Positions 36,327 to 45,893 of a stretch of DNA of 64,000 bases are shown here, one piece after another. Location of the stretch: NCBI GenBank assembly GCA_946187775.1, contig CAMHSI010000003.1, forward strand, positions 1 to 64,000, read 5' to 3'. Origin of the DNA: an uncultured Clostridia bacterium. GTDB lineage: Bacteria; Bacillota; Clostridia; Christensenellales; Aristaeellaceae. Every line of letters begins with the position of its first letter. Within the stretch, counting starts at the first letter, position 1. Made by a program: the position numbers and the translations under genes. The notes below the pieces were generated by a model. That model was not told where the DNA came from. It searched no databases and worked only from the letters and a program-made list of their open reading frames with translations.

Positions 36327-37265
36327 ATGATACGGAAAGCAAGGCGTTTTCCCGCAGCGCTGTTCCTTGCCCTCGTGATACTGTTTGCCGCAGTGTGCGG
36401 CACGGCGGGCGCGGAGAGAACAGGGAAGGTACGCGGAGGATGGCTGATCCTGCGCAGCTATCCGTCCTACAACGGGAAACAGCTGGCCAGCTATCCGACG
36501 GGGACGGTTGTGACCATTACCGGGCAGAGCGGCGCCTGGTACGCGGTGACCGCGCCGGACGGACTGAGCGGATACATGCTCGGGAGCTACCTGACCGTGA
36601 GCGGGGACGACCTGGTGGTCGGCGGGGACGCCTGGGTAACCAGCACGAACGGGCTGAACGTGCGGCTCCGGTCCGGCAACGGAACGAGATACGGCGTGAT
36701 CGCGTCCTATCCGCCGGGAACAAAATGCAAAATCGTGGACAAGCTGGGGACCTTCTGCAGGATCGATATCGGCAAATACACCGGATATATGATGACGAAG
36801 TTCCTGACGGCAACGGATCCGGGCAGCGGCGGAGGAGGAGGAGGAACGGTGCTGTATGACGTATACGTTACCAGCACCAACGGCCGGGGCGTGAACATGC
36901 GCTCCACGCCCTCCAAGGGAAACAACGTGATTGGCTTCTACGACGTTGGGACAAAGGCGGGAATGATCACCCCGGGAGGAACCTGGAGCCGGATTTCCAT
37001 CGACGGGAAAACCGGATACATGATGACGGCGTTCCTGAGCAAAACGGTGCCGGATCCCTTCGTTCCGAGCGGCGGCAGCTATGTGATCAGCTACAACGGA
37101 AAGAATGTCAACCTGCGGAACGGCCCGGGATACAACCACACGGTAATCGGAACCTACGCCCCGGGAACCCCCCTGACGATCCTTACGCCCGGCCCCCAGT
37201 GGGATTTCATCCTGATCGGCGGGGTATACGGGTACATGATGAACCAGTTTATCGTGACCAAATAA
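36327..37265 (+). CDS. Secreted protein with tandem SH3b domains
   Basis: Signal peptide MIRKARRFPAALFLALVILFAAVCGTAGA; repeated WxxxNVRxxPxxxxxVIGxYxxGTxxxI modules. Confidence 0.87.
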   Translation: MIRKARRFPAALFLALVILFAAVCGTAGAERTGKVRGGWLILRSYPSYNGKQLASYPTGTVVTITGQSGAWYAVTAPDGLSGYMLGSYLTVSGDDLVVGGDAWVTSTNGLNVRLRSGNGTRYGVIASYPPGTKCKIVDKLGTFCRIDIGKYTGYMMTKFLTATDPGSGGGGGGTVLYDVYVTSTNGRGVNMRSTPSKGNNVIGFYDVGTKAGMITPGGTWSRISIDGKTGYMMTAFLSKTVPDPFVPSGGSYVISYNGKNVNLRNGPGYNHTVIGTYAPGTPLTILTPGPQWDFILIGGVYGYMMNQFIVTK

Positions 37266-37381
37266 ACCGGGAAACCGCAAGGGATTTTATGTCAGAAATA
37301 TGAAAAAAAGATGAATATCCTTCTTTCTTTTTCAGGGTAGCTCGTGTATAATAAAATGAAAGGGAAGAAGGGGGTGAGCAG

Positions 37382-38263
37382 ATGACCAACCTGATGGGGA
37401 CGCTGAGAACCATGATCTGGAATCTGACTCACCGGGTCAGAATCACCGACATGATCGACATACTGATCGTGGCGGTGATTATTTATGAGCTTCTTCTGCT
37501 TACGCGGCATACCAGGGGCAGCGCGCTGCTGAAGGGAATGCTGATGATCCTGGTGATCGTGCTGCTGAGCAACCTGCTGGGGCTGGTGAGCCTGAACTGG
37601 CTGCTGAACGCCATCCTGCAGAACGGCGCGGTTGTGCTGGTGATCCTGTTCCAGCCGGAGCTGCGGAAGGCGCTGGAACGCATGGGCCGGAGCCGCGTGT
37701 TCAAGAAAGGCCCCAAGAAAAGCCAGGACGAAGAGCGGGATACCATTATTTCCGAAATTATCCAGACCATTATGGACCTGAGCAAGCGCCGGGTCGGCGC
37801 CCTGATCGTTTTTGAGCAGCAGACAGGGCTGCAGGACGTGATTGATACCGGGACCAGGCTGAACGCTGAAATCTCCGCACCGCTGCTGGAGAACATCTTT
37901 GAGCCCAACACGCCCCTTCATGACGGAGCCGTTGTGATCCGGGACAGGGAGATTATGGCAGCGGCGTGCATCCTGCCGCTGGCGGAGGCCAGCGGCGTCA
38001 GCCGGGAGCTCGGTACGCGGCACCGCGCCGCGGTGGGCATCAGCGAGAATACGGACGCGCTGGTGCTGGTGGTTTCTGAGGAAACCGGAATCGTCAGCAT
38101 GGCCCGGGACGGCGCCCTGACGAGGCCGCTGACGGTGAAAGCCCTGGAGAAGATCCTGGACGAGCTGTACACCGAGAAGAAGACCAAGCTGCTCTCTTTC
38201 CTGAAAGCCATGATAGACGGGAAAGATCCGGAAGCGGAAGCGGAGGGAAAGACAAGTGAGTAA
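37382..38263 (+). CDS. cdaA: Diadenylate cyclase CdaA
   Basis: N-terminal TM helices; RRVGALIVFEQQTGLQD; PLHDGAVVI; LGTRHRAAVGISE DAC motifs. Confidence 0.96.
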   Translation: MTNLMGTLRTMIWNLTHRVRITDMIDILIVAVIIYELLLLTRHTRGSALLKGMLMILVIVLLSNLLGLVSLNWLLNAILQNGAVVLVILFQPELRKALERMGRSRVFKKGPKKSQDEERDTIISEIIQTIMDLSKRRVGALIVFEQQTGLQDVIDTGTRLNAEISAPLLENIFEPNTPLHDGAVVIRDREIMAAACILPLAEASGVSRELGTRHRAAVGISENTDALVLVVSEETGIVSMARDGALTRPLTVKALEKILDELYTEKKTKLLSFLKAMIDGKDPEAEAEGKTSE

Positions 38264-39329
38264 AGCATCCTTCTCCGCCCGGGCGAAGGCCGCCGGCAAG
38301 CAGCTGCGGATGATCTTCCGGCACATCGTATTCCACAACGGATGGATCAAGCTGATCGCGGTGCTGATCTCCGTGATCCTGTGGGCCGGGCTGATCTCCC
38401 AGGATGATTCCCTGACACGGGACAAGACCTGGCAGAACGTGAACATCACCGTCAGCGGAGCGGACACGCTCCGGCGGAACGGATATGTGGTGGTCAGCGA
38501 TATGGACCAGCTGCTGTCCAACGTTACCGTTACTGCAGCGGTTCCGCAGCGGCAGTATGAAACGGCGGAAACATCCGCCTACAACCTCCGGGTGGACCTT
38601 TCCAGGATCAGCGGAACCGGGAAGCAGGAGCTGAAAATCCTGAGCACGGCAAGCGGCACCTACGGGAAGGTTGTGAACACTGTTCCCTCGGCACTGACCG
38701 TTGATGTGGAGGACTACGTTGTGCGGCAGCGGATTCCCGTATCGGTGACGGTTACGGGGGATTACCAGAACGGATGGTACAGGGACTGGTACATTCCCAG
38801 TCCTTCGGTGGATCCGGCGCTGATTTCCGTAAACGGGCCGAGATCCCTTGTGCAGACCATTTCAAGGGCCAGGGTTTTCCTGGACCCGGATTCCCTGGAC
38901 TGGACCGAGGAATCCGTTCTTACCACCGGGGAAATCAAGCTGTACAACCGGGCGGGGGAACTGGTTGAAAGCCCGCTGCTGGGGATCACAACGGAATCCC
39001 TGATGATTGACTCCGTGCTGATTGAGGCCAGCGCGCTGCCGACAAAGGCTTTTTCCACCGAGGAGCAGATCGGCCTGAGCGGAAGCGTCCGGGACGGATA
39101 CAGGGTGGTGTCCATGAAAATCTCCCCGGAGACGGTCCGGGTAGCCGCGAAGAGCGAAATCCTGGAGCAGCTGGACGACCTTCCCCTGGATCAGTACATC
39201 ATTGACCTGCAGACGCTGCAGGAAGGAACCACGGTATTCAACATCAAAGTGCAGAAGCCTTCGGAGGACGCGGTTCTTTCCAACGATACCGTGATTGTTA
39301 CGCTCGAGGTTGAGAAGGTCGAAGAATAA
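38256..39329 (+). CDS. cdaR: YbbR-domain protein (CdaR-like)
   Basis: TM near N-terminus; follows cdaA with 8-bp overlap; beta-rich YbbR repeats. Confidence 0.9.
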   Translation: MSKASFSARAKAAGKQLRMIFRHIVFHNGWIKLIAVLISVILWAGLISQDDSLTRDKTWQNVNITVSGADTLRRNGYVVVSDMDQLLSNVTVTAAVPQRQYETAETSAYNLRVDLSRISGTGKQELKILSTASGTYGKVVNTVPSALTVDVEDYVVRQRIPVSVTVTGDYQNGWYRDWYIPSPSVDPALISVNGPRSLVQTISRARVFLDPDSLDWTEESVLTTGEIKLYNRAGELVESPLLGITTESLMIDSVLIEASALPTKAFSTEEQIGLSGSVRDGYRVVSMKISPETVRVAAKSEILEQLDDLPLDQYIIDLQTLQEGTTVFNIKVQKPSEDAVLSNDTVIVTLEVEKVEE

Positions 39330-39340
39330 AGGAGCTATGA

Positions 39341-40024
39341 ATGGGCAGCTTTGCAAATACCGTTTTCAGCGTTCTGCTGGGATGGGTGCAGGCCGTGATT
39401 TCCATGCTCTGGTCTGCCCTGTCTTCCGGAAACGGAAACCCGTTTCTTCAGTTCATCGGAAACAACTGGATCGTGATTGCCCTGGTCCTGTGCGCAGCAG
39501 GACTTGCGGCTGATTTTACCGTTTATCTTTTCCGGTGGAAGCCGTACAAGGTCTGGCGGTCCGCCCTGCGCAGGCTGCTGGGAAGAAGGGGTGAAACCGG
39601 GGAAACGGCGGAAGAAGAGGCCGCGCCGGCGGAGCCCGAGGTTCCCGCGCGCAGGTTTGCGGCGCAGCGGGAAGCGGAACCGGAGACGGACGAGCTTGAA
39701 AGATGGCGGACTCCCGAGGAAGAGATCCCGGAGGCGCCGGAAGAGGAAGAGCCGGACGAGGTTACCCCGGCAGGATACGTTGTTCCCGCGGACAGCCCTT
39801 ACCGGAGGCCCGCGCAGGCATACACGGAAGAGGAACGGCAGATTCCGGCGGAAAGGGAACGGCCCGGAAGGAGACGGACCCGGCTGATCCGCCTGCTGGG
39901 GGATCCGGACAACGAAGAGGAATTCCACTATAATCCCCCGAAACCGATCGTGGACCGGCGGGAAGCGTACAACGCCCCGGTCTATCCGGAAAACTGGCAG
40001 GGAAGCAGGGATCAGGACAAATGA
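39341..40024 (+). CDS. Hypothetical membrane protein with Glu/Pro-rich cytoplasmic region
   Basis: Two hydrophobic segments, then a charged low-complexity tail. Confidence 0.75.
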   Translation: MGSFANTVFSVLLGWVQAVISMLWSALSSGNGNPFLQFIGNNWIVIALVLCAAGLAADFTVYLFRWKPYKVWRSALRRLLGRRGETGETAEEEAAPAEPEVPARRFAAQREAEPETDELERWRTPEEEIPEAPEEEEPDEVTPAGYVVPADSPYRRPAQAYTEEERQIPAERERPGRRRTRLIRLLGDPDNEEEFHYNPPKPIVDRREAYNAPVYPENWQGSRDQDK

Positions 40025-40710
40025 CGAACATATTCGGAAAACACCGGTTTGTGGTGATCACCGGAAACTACGGCAGCGGGAAAACGGAGATTTCCCTGAA
40101 TCTCGCGATGGAATGCGCAAAAAGGGAAAAGACCACGCTGGTGGACCTGGACATCGTGAACCCATACTTCAGGACGGGAGAGAAGGCGGAAGAGCTGAAA
40201 GCAGCCGGCATCCGGGTGCTGATGCCCACCTTCGCCCTGACAACCGTGGATATTCCGGCCTTGCCGGCGGAGATCCAGAGCGTGTTTGAGGTGCCCTCCG
40301 ACCGGGTGATTTTTGACGTGGGGGGAGACGATACGGGAGCGGCGGCGCTGGGCAGGTATTATCCGTCCTTCATGAAATTCAGGGAGAATACGGTTTCAGC
40401 GCTGGTGATCAACTGCATGCGGCCCCTGACCGGGACGGCAGAGGACATCCTGGACCTGGCCCGGCGGATTGAAGGCAGGGGCCGGCTGAAGACCGACCTG
40501 CTGATCAACAACACCAACCTGGCGGACCAGACTACCCCCGAAATGATTGAGCATGGAGAGCGCATTGTGCTTGAATGCGCCCGGGAGCTGGGGATCAGCC
40601 GGGTCTGCACCACCGGGAAAGAAGAGATTCTCCGCCGGAGCAGCCTGCATACCCCGGTGATCCCGGTGCGGAGATACATGGTTCCTGAATGGATGGAGGA
40701 ACAGGAATGA
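40021..40710 (+). CDS. P-loop ATPase of the MinD/ArsA/CobQ type, unassigned
   Basis: FVVITGNYGSGKTEISLNLAM Walker A; TTLVDLDIVNPYFRT; VIFDVGGDDTGAAAL. Confidence 0.82.
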   Translation: MTNIFGKHRFVVITGNYGSGKTEISLNLAMECAKREKTTLVDLDIVNPYFRTGEKAEELKAAGIRVLMPTFALTTVDIPALPAEIQSVFEVPSDRVIFDVGGDDTGAAALGRYYPSFMKFRENTVSALVINCMRPLTGTAEDILDLARRIEGRGRLKTDLLINNTNLADQTTPEMIEHGERIVLECARELGISRVCTTGKEEILRRSSLHTPVIPVRRYMVPEWMEEQE

Positions 40711-42017
40711 CCGCATTGCCGGAAGCCTTTACGGAAAGAATGAGCCGACAGCTCGGAGAGAAGCTGCCGGATTTTTTGCGTGCGCTGGCGGGAAGACCGG
40801 TGCGGGGGATCCGGATGAACCCGGAGAAACCCTTCGAGGGAATGGAAGCCTATACGGGGGGAGAAAGGATTCCCTGGACGGAGACAGGATATGTGCTTCC
40901 GGAAGAAAGCACGGCCGGCGCCACGGTGTTTCACGAGGCGGGGGCCTTCTACCTGCAGGAGCCGGCGGCGATGCTTCCGGCGGAGGTGATGGACGCCCGG
41001 CCGGGAGAGATCCTGCTGGACCTGTGCGCCGCGCCGGGAGGAAAATCGACGCAGATGGGCCTGAAGCTGAAGGGAGAGGGGCTCCTTGTATGCAACGAGC
41101 CGATCCGGAAAAGGGCGCAGATCCTGAGCCGGAACATCGAGCGGATGGGGATCACGAACAGCATCGTGACCAGCTGCTTTCCGGACAAAATACCGGAAAG
41201 CTGGAACGGGATGTTCGACGGTGTGCTGGTGGACGCCCCCTGCTCGGGAGAAGGAATGTTCCGGAGGGACCCGGAGACCCGGAAGGAATGGACCGCGGAG
41301 CAGGCGTCGGGATGCGCGAAAAGGCAGCGGGAGATCATGCGGGAGGCCGCGCGGCTTGTGAGACCCGGGGGACGGCTCGTGTACTCAACATGCACCTACA
41401 ATCCGGAGGAAAACGAGGAGATTGTCGGGTGGTTCACCCGGGAGTTTCCGGAATTCCGGACGGAACCGTTCCGGGTTCCGGGAGCGGACGGGGAGAAGGG
41501 ATACTACCTCTGCCTTCCGCACCGGGACATCGGAGAGGGACAGTTTACAGCCCTGATGAGGAGAACGGGGACAGGGGAGCGGCCTCGGATGAACCGGCCC
41601 TTCCCCCTGCCGGACCGGGAGGAGCTGCGGCTGTTCCGGGAGCAGTTCCCCTGGCTGCCGGAGCCGGACGGCCGGTTCGGAAGCCTGCTGGTGCGGACGG
41701 GGCAATGCCCGGACCTGCGGGGCGTTCCTGTGCTGCGGGCTGGACTGCACCTGGCGGAAGCGCGGGGGAAGATCCTGATTCCGGACCATGCGGCCGCGCT
41801 GGGCGGAAGGATCGTCAATGACGCGCCGGTGACGGAGCTGGGAAGGGAAGACGCCGCCCGGTATCTTTCCGGACTCAGCGTTGAGGGGGACGCCGGGGGA
41901 TGGACCGTCCTCCGGTACCGGGGTCTTCCGCTGGGCTGGGGAAAGGGAAGCGGCGGACAGATCAAGAACCATTACCCGAAGGGACTCCGCAAGGAACGGA
42001 TCCTTACGGAACCGTAA
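40707..42017 (+). CDS. NOL1/NOP2/Sun family rRNA cytosine-C5 methyltransferase
   Basis: LLDLCAAPGGKSTQMGLKLKG; VLVDAPCSGEGMFRRDP; RLVYSTCTYNPEENE. Confidence 0.94.
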   Translation: MTALPEAFTERMSRQLGEKLPDFLRALAGRPVRGIRMNPEKPFEGMEAYTGGERIPWTETGYVLPEESTAGATVFHEAGAFYLQEPAAMLPAEVMDARPGEILLDLCAAPGGKSTQMGLKLKGEGLLVCNEPIRKRAQILSRNIERMGITNSIVTSCFPDKIPESWNGMFDGVLVDAPCSGEGMFRRDPETRKEWTAEQASGCAKRQREIMREAARLVRPGGRLVYSTCTYNPEENEEIVGWFTREFPEFRTEPFRVPGADGEKGYYLCLPHRDIGEGQFTALMRRTGTGERPRMNRPFPLPDREELRLFREQFPWLPEPDGRFGSLLVRTGQCPDLRGVPVLRAGLHLAEARGKILIPDHAAALGGRIVNDAPVTELGREDAARYLSGLSVEGDAGGWTVLRYRGLPLGWGKGSGGQIKNHYPKGLRKERILTEP

Positions 42018-42057
42018 AAAAAGCGCGGAGAAGGGCCTGAAAACAGAAAGAAAATGC

Positions 42058-42086
42058 TTGACTTGCAGGGACGTATGAGGTAAGAT
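42058..42086 (+). promoter_or_regulatory. Sigma-A promoter TTGACT-N17-TAAGAT for rplM-rpsI
   Basis: Read directly. Confidence 0.75.
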
Positions 42087-42094
42087 ATTCGTTG

Positions 42095-42190
42095 GCATCA
42101 AAAGCTCCGCCAGCCCCGGAAGCTCTTGACACTGATCCCGACATGCGACCATCATGGAGGGAATGATCAACCATCACTCTAGGAGGAATA
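42095..42190 (+). promoter_or_regulatory. Candidate structured rplM (L13) 5' leader
   Basis: ~100-nt untranslated leader with agctccg..cggaagct pairing; position matches known L13 leaders, structure not verified. Confidence 0.35.
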
Positions 42191-42194
42191 ACCT

Positions 42195-42626
42195 TTGAAG
42201 ACTTTTATTCCGAAGACTGCGGACATTGACCGTAAATGGTATGTCGTAGATGCAGAGGGTATGGTTCTTGGCCGCCTGGCCAGCCAGGTTGCGAACATTC
42301 TTCGCGGCAAGAACAAGCCCATTTATACCCCCAATATGGACACCGGTGATTACGTGATCATCATCAACGCCTCCAAGGCGGTGCTGACGGGCAAGAAACT
42401 GGATCAGAAGATCTACTACCACCACAGCGGATACGCCGGCGGACTGAAGGAAACCAAGTATCGCAAGCTGATGGCCGAAAAGCCTGAATTTGCGGTCCGC
42501 CACGCGGTTGTCGGCATGCTGCCGAAGGGACCGCTGGGACGCCAGATGGCGAAGAAGCTCAAGATCTATGCCGGCGCTGAACATGATCAGGCTGCCCAGA
42601 AGCCTGAAGTGCTGGAACTGAAGTAA
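42195..42626 (+). CDS. rplM: 50S ribosomal protein L13
   Basis: [30 protein letters not shown]. Confidence 0.97.
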   Translation: MKTFIPKTADIDRKWYVVDAEGMVLGRLASQVANILRGKNKPIYTPNMDTGDYVIIINASKAVLTGKKLDQKIYYHHSGYAGGLKETKYRKLMAEKPEFAVRHAVVGMLPKGPLGRQMAKKLKIYAGAEHDQAAQKPEVLELK

Positions 42627-42649
42627 GACGCGGAAAGGAGTAATCAGGA

Positions 42650-43039
42650 ATGGCTAAGGGAGAATACAGTGCTGTTGGCCGTCGTAAGAAAGCCGTTGCC
42701 CGCGTCCGTCTGGTATCCGGCGATGGCAAGATTGTGATCAACAAGCGCGATATCGACAACTATTTCGGACTTGAAACACTGAAGATGACGGTTCGTCAGC
42801 CCATGAACCTGACCAATGTCGGAAATTACGACGTGATGGTCAACGTTCGCGGCGGCGGACTTACCGGCCAGGCCGGCGCCATCCGTCACGGCATCAGCCG
42901 CGCCCTGTGCAAGGCTGATCCCGAGCTGCGGGGAACCCTGAAGAAGGCTGGTCTGCTGACCCGCGATCCTCGTATGAAGGAACGCAAGAAGTACGGTCTG
43001 AAGGCTGCCCGCCGGGCACCCCAGTTCAGCAAGCGCTGA
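42650..43039 (+). CDS. rpsI: 30S ribosomal protein S9
   Basis: [14 protein letters not shown]-terminal [17 protein letters not shown]. Confidence 0.97.
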   Translation: MAKGEYSAVGRRKKAVARVRLVSGDGKIVINKRDIDNYFGLETLKMTVRQPMNLTNVGNYDVMVNVRGGGLTGQAGAIRHGISRALCKADPELRGTLKKAGLLTRDPRMKERKKYGLKAARRAPQFSKR

Positions 43040-43060
43040 TTTCAGTACGGAATTTTGCAT

Positions 43061-43096
43061 GGCTGTCCCGAATCAACCGGGACAGCCTATTTTTTT
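43061..43096 (+). terminator. rpsI terminator
   Basis: GGCTGTCCCG-aatcaac-CGGGACAGCC followed by TATTTTTTT. Confidence 0.9.
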
Positions 43097-43136
43097 ATAC
43101 TTCGAAAGAAGGAACATCAAAGGAACAATACAGGAA

Positions 43137-43166
43137 TTGCGGGCGGGAAGTACAGTATGTTAAAAT
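43137..43166 (+). promoter_or_regulatory. Putative promoter TTGCGG-N18-TAAAAT
   Basis: Read directly; upstream of the amino-acid ABC operon. Confidence 0.5.
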
Positions 43167-43246
43167 TCCGGTGTATTGCAAAGCTGTGTACCGGATCCGG
43201 AGGACGGCCGGGCACGGGAAGAATTGAACAAGGAGGCTTATTTTCG

Positions 43247-44086
43247 ATGAAGAAGGTTCTTACAGGCATCCTGGCCCTGATGCTGATGACGGTGTTCTGC
43301 GCCGCGGCAGGTGCCGAAGGGATCAAGGAAACGGAAGACGGCGTGCTGACGGTGGCGATGGAATGCATGTACGCCCCCTATAACTGGTCCCAGCCGGATG
43401 ATTCCAACGGCGCTGTTCCGATCAAGGACAGCAACATGTACGCCAACGGATACGACGTTATGACGGCGAAGGCCATCTGCGAAGCGAACGGATGGCAGCT
43501 GGAAATCCTCCAGCTGGACTGGGAATCCCTGATTCCCGCGGTTCAATCCGGAATCTGCGACGCGGTTATCGCCGGACAGAGCATGACCAGCGAGCGCATG
43601 GAATCCGTTGACTTTGCCGGACCGTACCTCTATGCGAGCATCGTGTGCCTGGCGAAGAAGGACAGCAAGTTTGCCGAGGCAAAGGGAATCTCCGACCTGG
43701 CCGGCGGAAGCTGCACGAGCCAGATCGGAACGATCTGGTATAAAGACTGCCTGCCGCAGATCAAGGACGCGAAGATCAGCATGCCCGCGGAATCCGCTCC
43801 GGCGATGCTGATGGCGGTGGAATCCGGAATGGTTGATTTCGTCTGCACCGACATGCCCACGGCCCAGGGCGCGCTGATTGCCTATCCGGATCTCGTGCTG
43901 CTGGACTTCTCCGGAAGCGACGATGATTTCCAGGTTTCCGACGAGGAAATCAACATCGGCATCTCCGTGAACAAGGGAAGCACGGCGCTGGTTGACGCCA
44001 TCAATGCATACCTGAAGGACAAGACCGCTGACGACTTCAACGCGCTGATGGCGGAAGCGATCAAAATCCAGCCGCTGAGCGAATAA
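43247..44086 (+). CDS. Polar amino-acid ABC transporter substrate-binding protein
   Basis: Signal peptide MKKVLTGILALMLMTVFCAAAGA; GYDVMTAKAICEANGWQLEI; AAGGAGG RBS, internal start in the longer ORF. Confidence 0.92.
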   Translation: MKKVLTGILALMLMTVFCAAAGAEGIKETEDGVLTVAMECMYAPYNWSQPDDSNGAVPIKDSNMYANGYDVMTAKAICEANGWQLEILQLDWESLIPAVQSGICDAVIAGQSMTSERMESVDFAGPYLYASIVCLAKKDSKFAEAKGISDLAGGSCTSQIGTIWYKDCLPQIKDAKISMPAESAPAMLMAVESGMVDFVCTDMPTAQGALIAYPDLVLLDFSGSDDDFQVSDEEINIGISVNKGSTALVDAINAYLKDKTADDFNALMAEAIKIQPLSE

Positions 44087-44113
44087 CAGCGAAACAAGGA
44101 ACGAGGGATCATC

Positions 44114-44941
44114 ATGTTAATCCAGCTGTTTTCCGATATCGGCAAGCTGTGGGAAAAATACGGATCCGTCTACCTGACCGGAATTGCCAACACGCTGATT
44201 CTTGCCACGGTTGCAACGCTGATCGGATGCGTGATCGGCTTTCTGTGCGGCATACTCAAGACCATTCCCTACGGCCCGAATGACAATATTATCAAACGGT
44301 TCCTTCTCCGGCTGATCCGGATCATCATCCAGGCCTATGTGGAAGTGTTCCGGGGAACCCCCATGATCCTGCAGGCGGTCTTTATCTACTACGGACTCCC
44401 GTATTTCTTCGGGGTGGCCTTCAAGGATATCTGGACGGTAAGCATTCTCGTGGTTTCCATCAATACGGGAGCGTATATGGCGGAATCCGTGAGAGGCGGG
44501 ATCATGAGCATCGACGTCGGCCAGTTTGAGGGAGCAAAAGCGATCGGTATGAACCACTGGCAGGCCATGCTTTATGTGATCCTGCCCCAGACGCTGAGAA
44601 ACATCCTGCCGCAGATCGGAAACAACTATATTATCAACGTCAAGGATACCTCGGTGATGTTCATCATCGGTTTCTCGGACTTCTTTGCGGTGCACAAGAT
44701 GGTATCCGGGGCGGTGTTCAAGTATTTCCCCTCGGCTACGATGGAAATGGTCGGATACCTGTGCCTGACGCTGCTGGCATCCTTCCTGCTGCGGAAGATT
44801 GAGAAAAAGATGGCCGGAAAATCCAATTACGAGCTGGTGAACACAGACCAGCTTGTGATGACGGCCGGGACATACAGCCTGCCGAAGGACGCGGCATCGC
44901 CCTTTGACGAGGTCAACAAAGACATCAGGGAGGGGAAATAG
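44114..44941 (+). CDS. Amino-acid ABC transporter permease
   Basis: [57 protein letters not shown]. Confidence 0.95.
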   Translation: MLIQLFSDIGKLWEKYGSVYLTGIANTLILATVATLIGCVIGFLCGILKTIPYGPNDNIIKRFLLRLIRIIIQAYVEVFRGTPMILQAVFIYYGLPYFFGVAFKDIWTVSILVVSINTGAYMAESVRGGIMSIDVGQFEGAKAIGMNHWQAMLYVILPQTLRNILPQIGNNYIINVKDTSVMFIIGFSDFFAVHKMVSGAVFKYFPSATMEMVGYLCLTLLASFLLRKIEKKMAGKSNYELVNTDQLVMTAGTYSLPKDAASPFDEVNKDIREGK

Positions 44942-44943
44942 GC

Positions 44944-45684
44944 ATGGAGAATCCAATCCTTGAAGTCCGGCACCTGTCCAAAACTTTCGGAACGAACGCG
45001 GTGCTGAAGGACATTGACTTCACCGTAAACAAAGGGGATGTCACCTCGATTATCGGAGCAAGCGGAAGCGGAAAAAGCACGCTGCTGCGCTGCATCAACC
45101 TGCTGGAAACGCTGACGACAGGCGAAATCCTTTACCACGGGCAGGATGTGACCAAGGGAAAGGTGAACGCGTCGGAATACCGGGCAAAGGTCGGCATGGT
45201 ATTCCAGAGCTTCAACCTGTTCAACAACATGACGGTGCTGAAAAACTGCATGATCGGACAGGAGAAGGTCAGCCACATCAAAAAGGAGGAAGCCAGGGAC
45301 CGGGCGCTGTATTACCTGAACAAGGTAGGGATGGCCCCCTACATCAACGCGCGGCCGGCACAGATTTCCGGCGGGCAGAAGCAGCGGGTGGCCATTGCCC
45401 GGGCGCTGGCCATGGAACCGGAAATTCTGCTGTTTGACGAACCGACATCGGCCCTGGACCCGGAAATGGTGGGAGAGGTGCTGGATGTTATGAAATCCCT
45501 GGCCAGCGACAAGATGACCATGCTGGTGGTTACCCACGAAATGGCTTTTGCGCGGGACGTGAGCACCCACGTGGTGTACATGGCGGACGGCGTGATCGAA
45601 GAGGAGGGGCTTCCGGAGAAAATCTTCACCAATCCGGAGAGCCTGAGCACCAGAAGCTTCCTGAAGCGCATACTGAACGAATGA
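44944..45684 (+). CDS. Amino-acid ABC transporter ATP-binding protein
   Basis: [54 protein letters not shown]. Confidence 0.96.
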   Translation: MENPILEVRHLSKTFGTNAVLKDIDFTVNKGDVTSIIGASGSGKSTLLRCINLLETLTTGEILYHGQDVTKGKVNASEYRAKVGMVFQSFNLFNNMTVLKNCMIGQEKVSHIKKEEARDRALYYLNKVGMAPYINARPAQISGGQKQRVAIARALAMEPEILLFDEPTSALDPEMVGEVLDVMKSLASDKMTMLVVTHEMAFARDVSTHVVYMADGVIEEEGLPEKIFTNPESLSTRSFLKRILNE

Positions 45685-45694
45685 ACCGAAACAG

Positions 45695-45725
45695 ACGGCC
45701 GGCCGGAAGGCGGGCCGCCTTTTTG
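45695..45725 (+). terminator. Putative terminator
   Basis: GC-rich hairpin followed by TTTTTG. Confidence 0.55.
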
Positions 45726-45777
45726 CGCCCGGGGGCGCCCGGGACGGAACGAAAGGCGCTTTTCATTCCGAAATTCA

Positions 45778-45806
45778 TTGCGAAGGAGATGTAATTCAAG
45801 TATAAT
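45778..45806 (+). promoter_or_regulatory. Sigma-A promoter TTGCGA-N17-TATAAT for pgi
   Basis: Read directly. Confidence 0.7.
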
Positions 45807-45893
45807 ACATACGGTTTTTTGTGATGCGAAGCCCCGGAAGCCGAAGACGGGAACACGGGGTACAACAGGATACCTACCAAGGAAAAACGGAGG

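Noticed and set aside
36820-36850. GGA-rich tract considered as a G-quadruplex element
   Set aside because: Encodes a Gly linker between SH3b modules; G-runs too short to argue for a functional quadruplex
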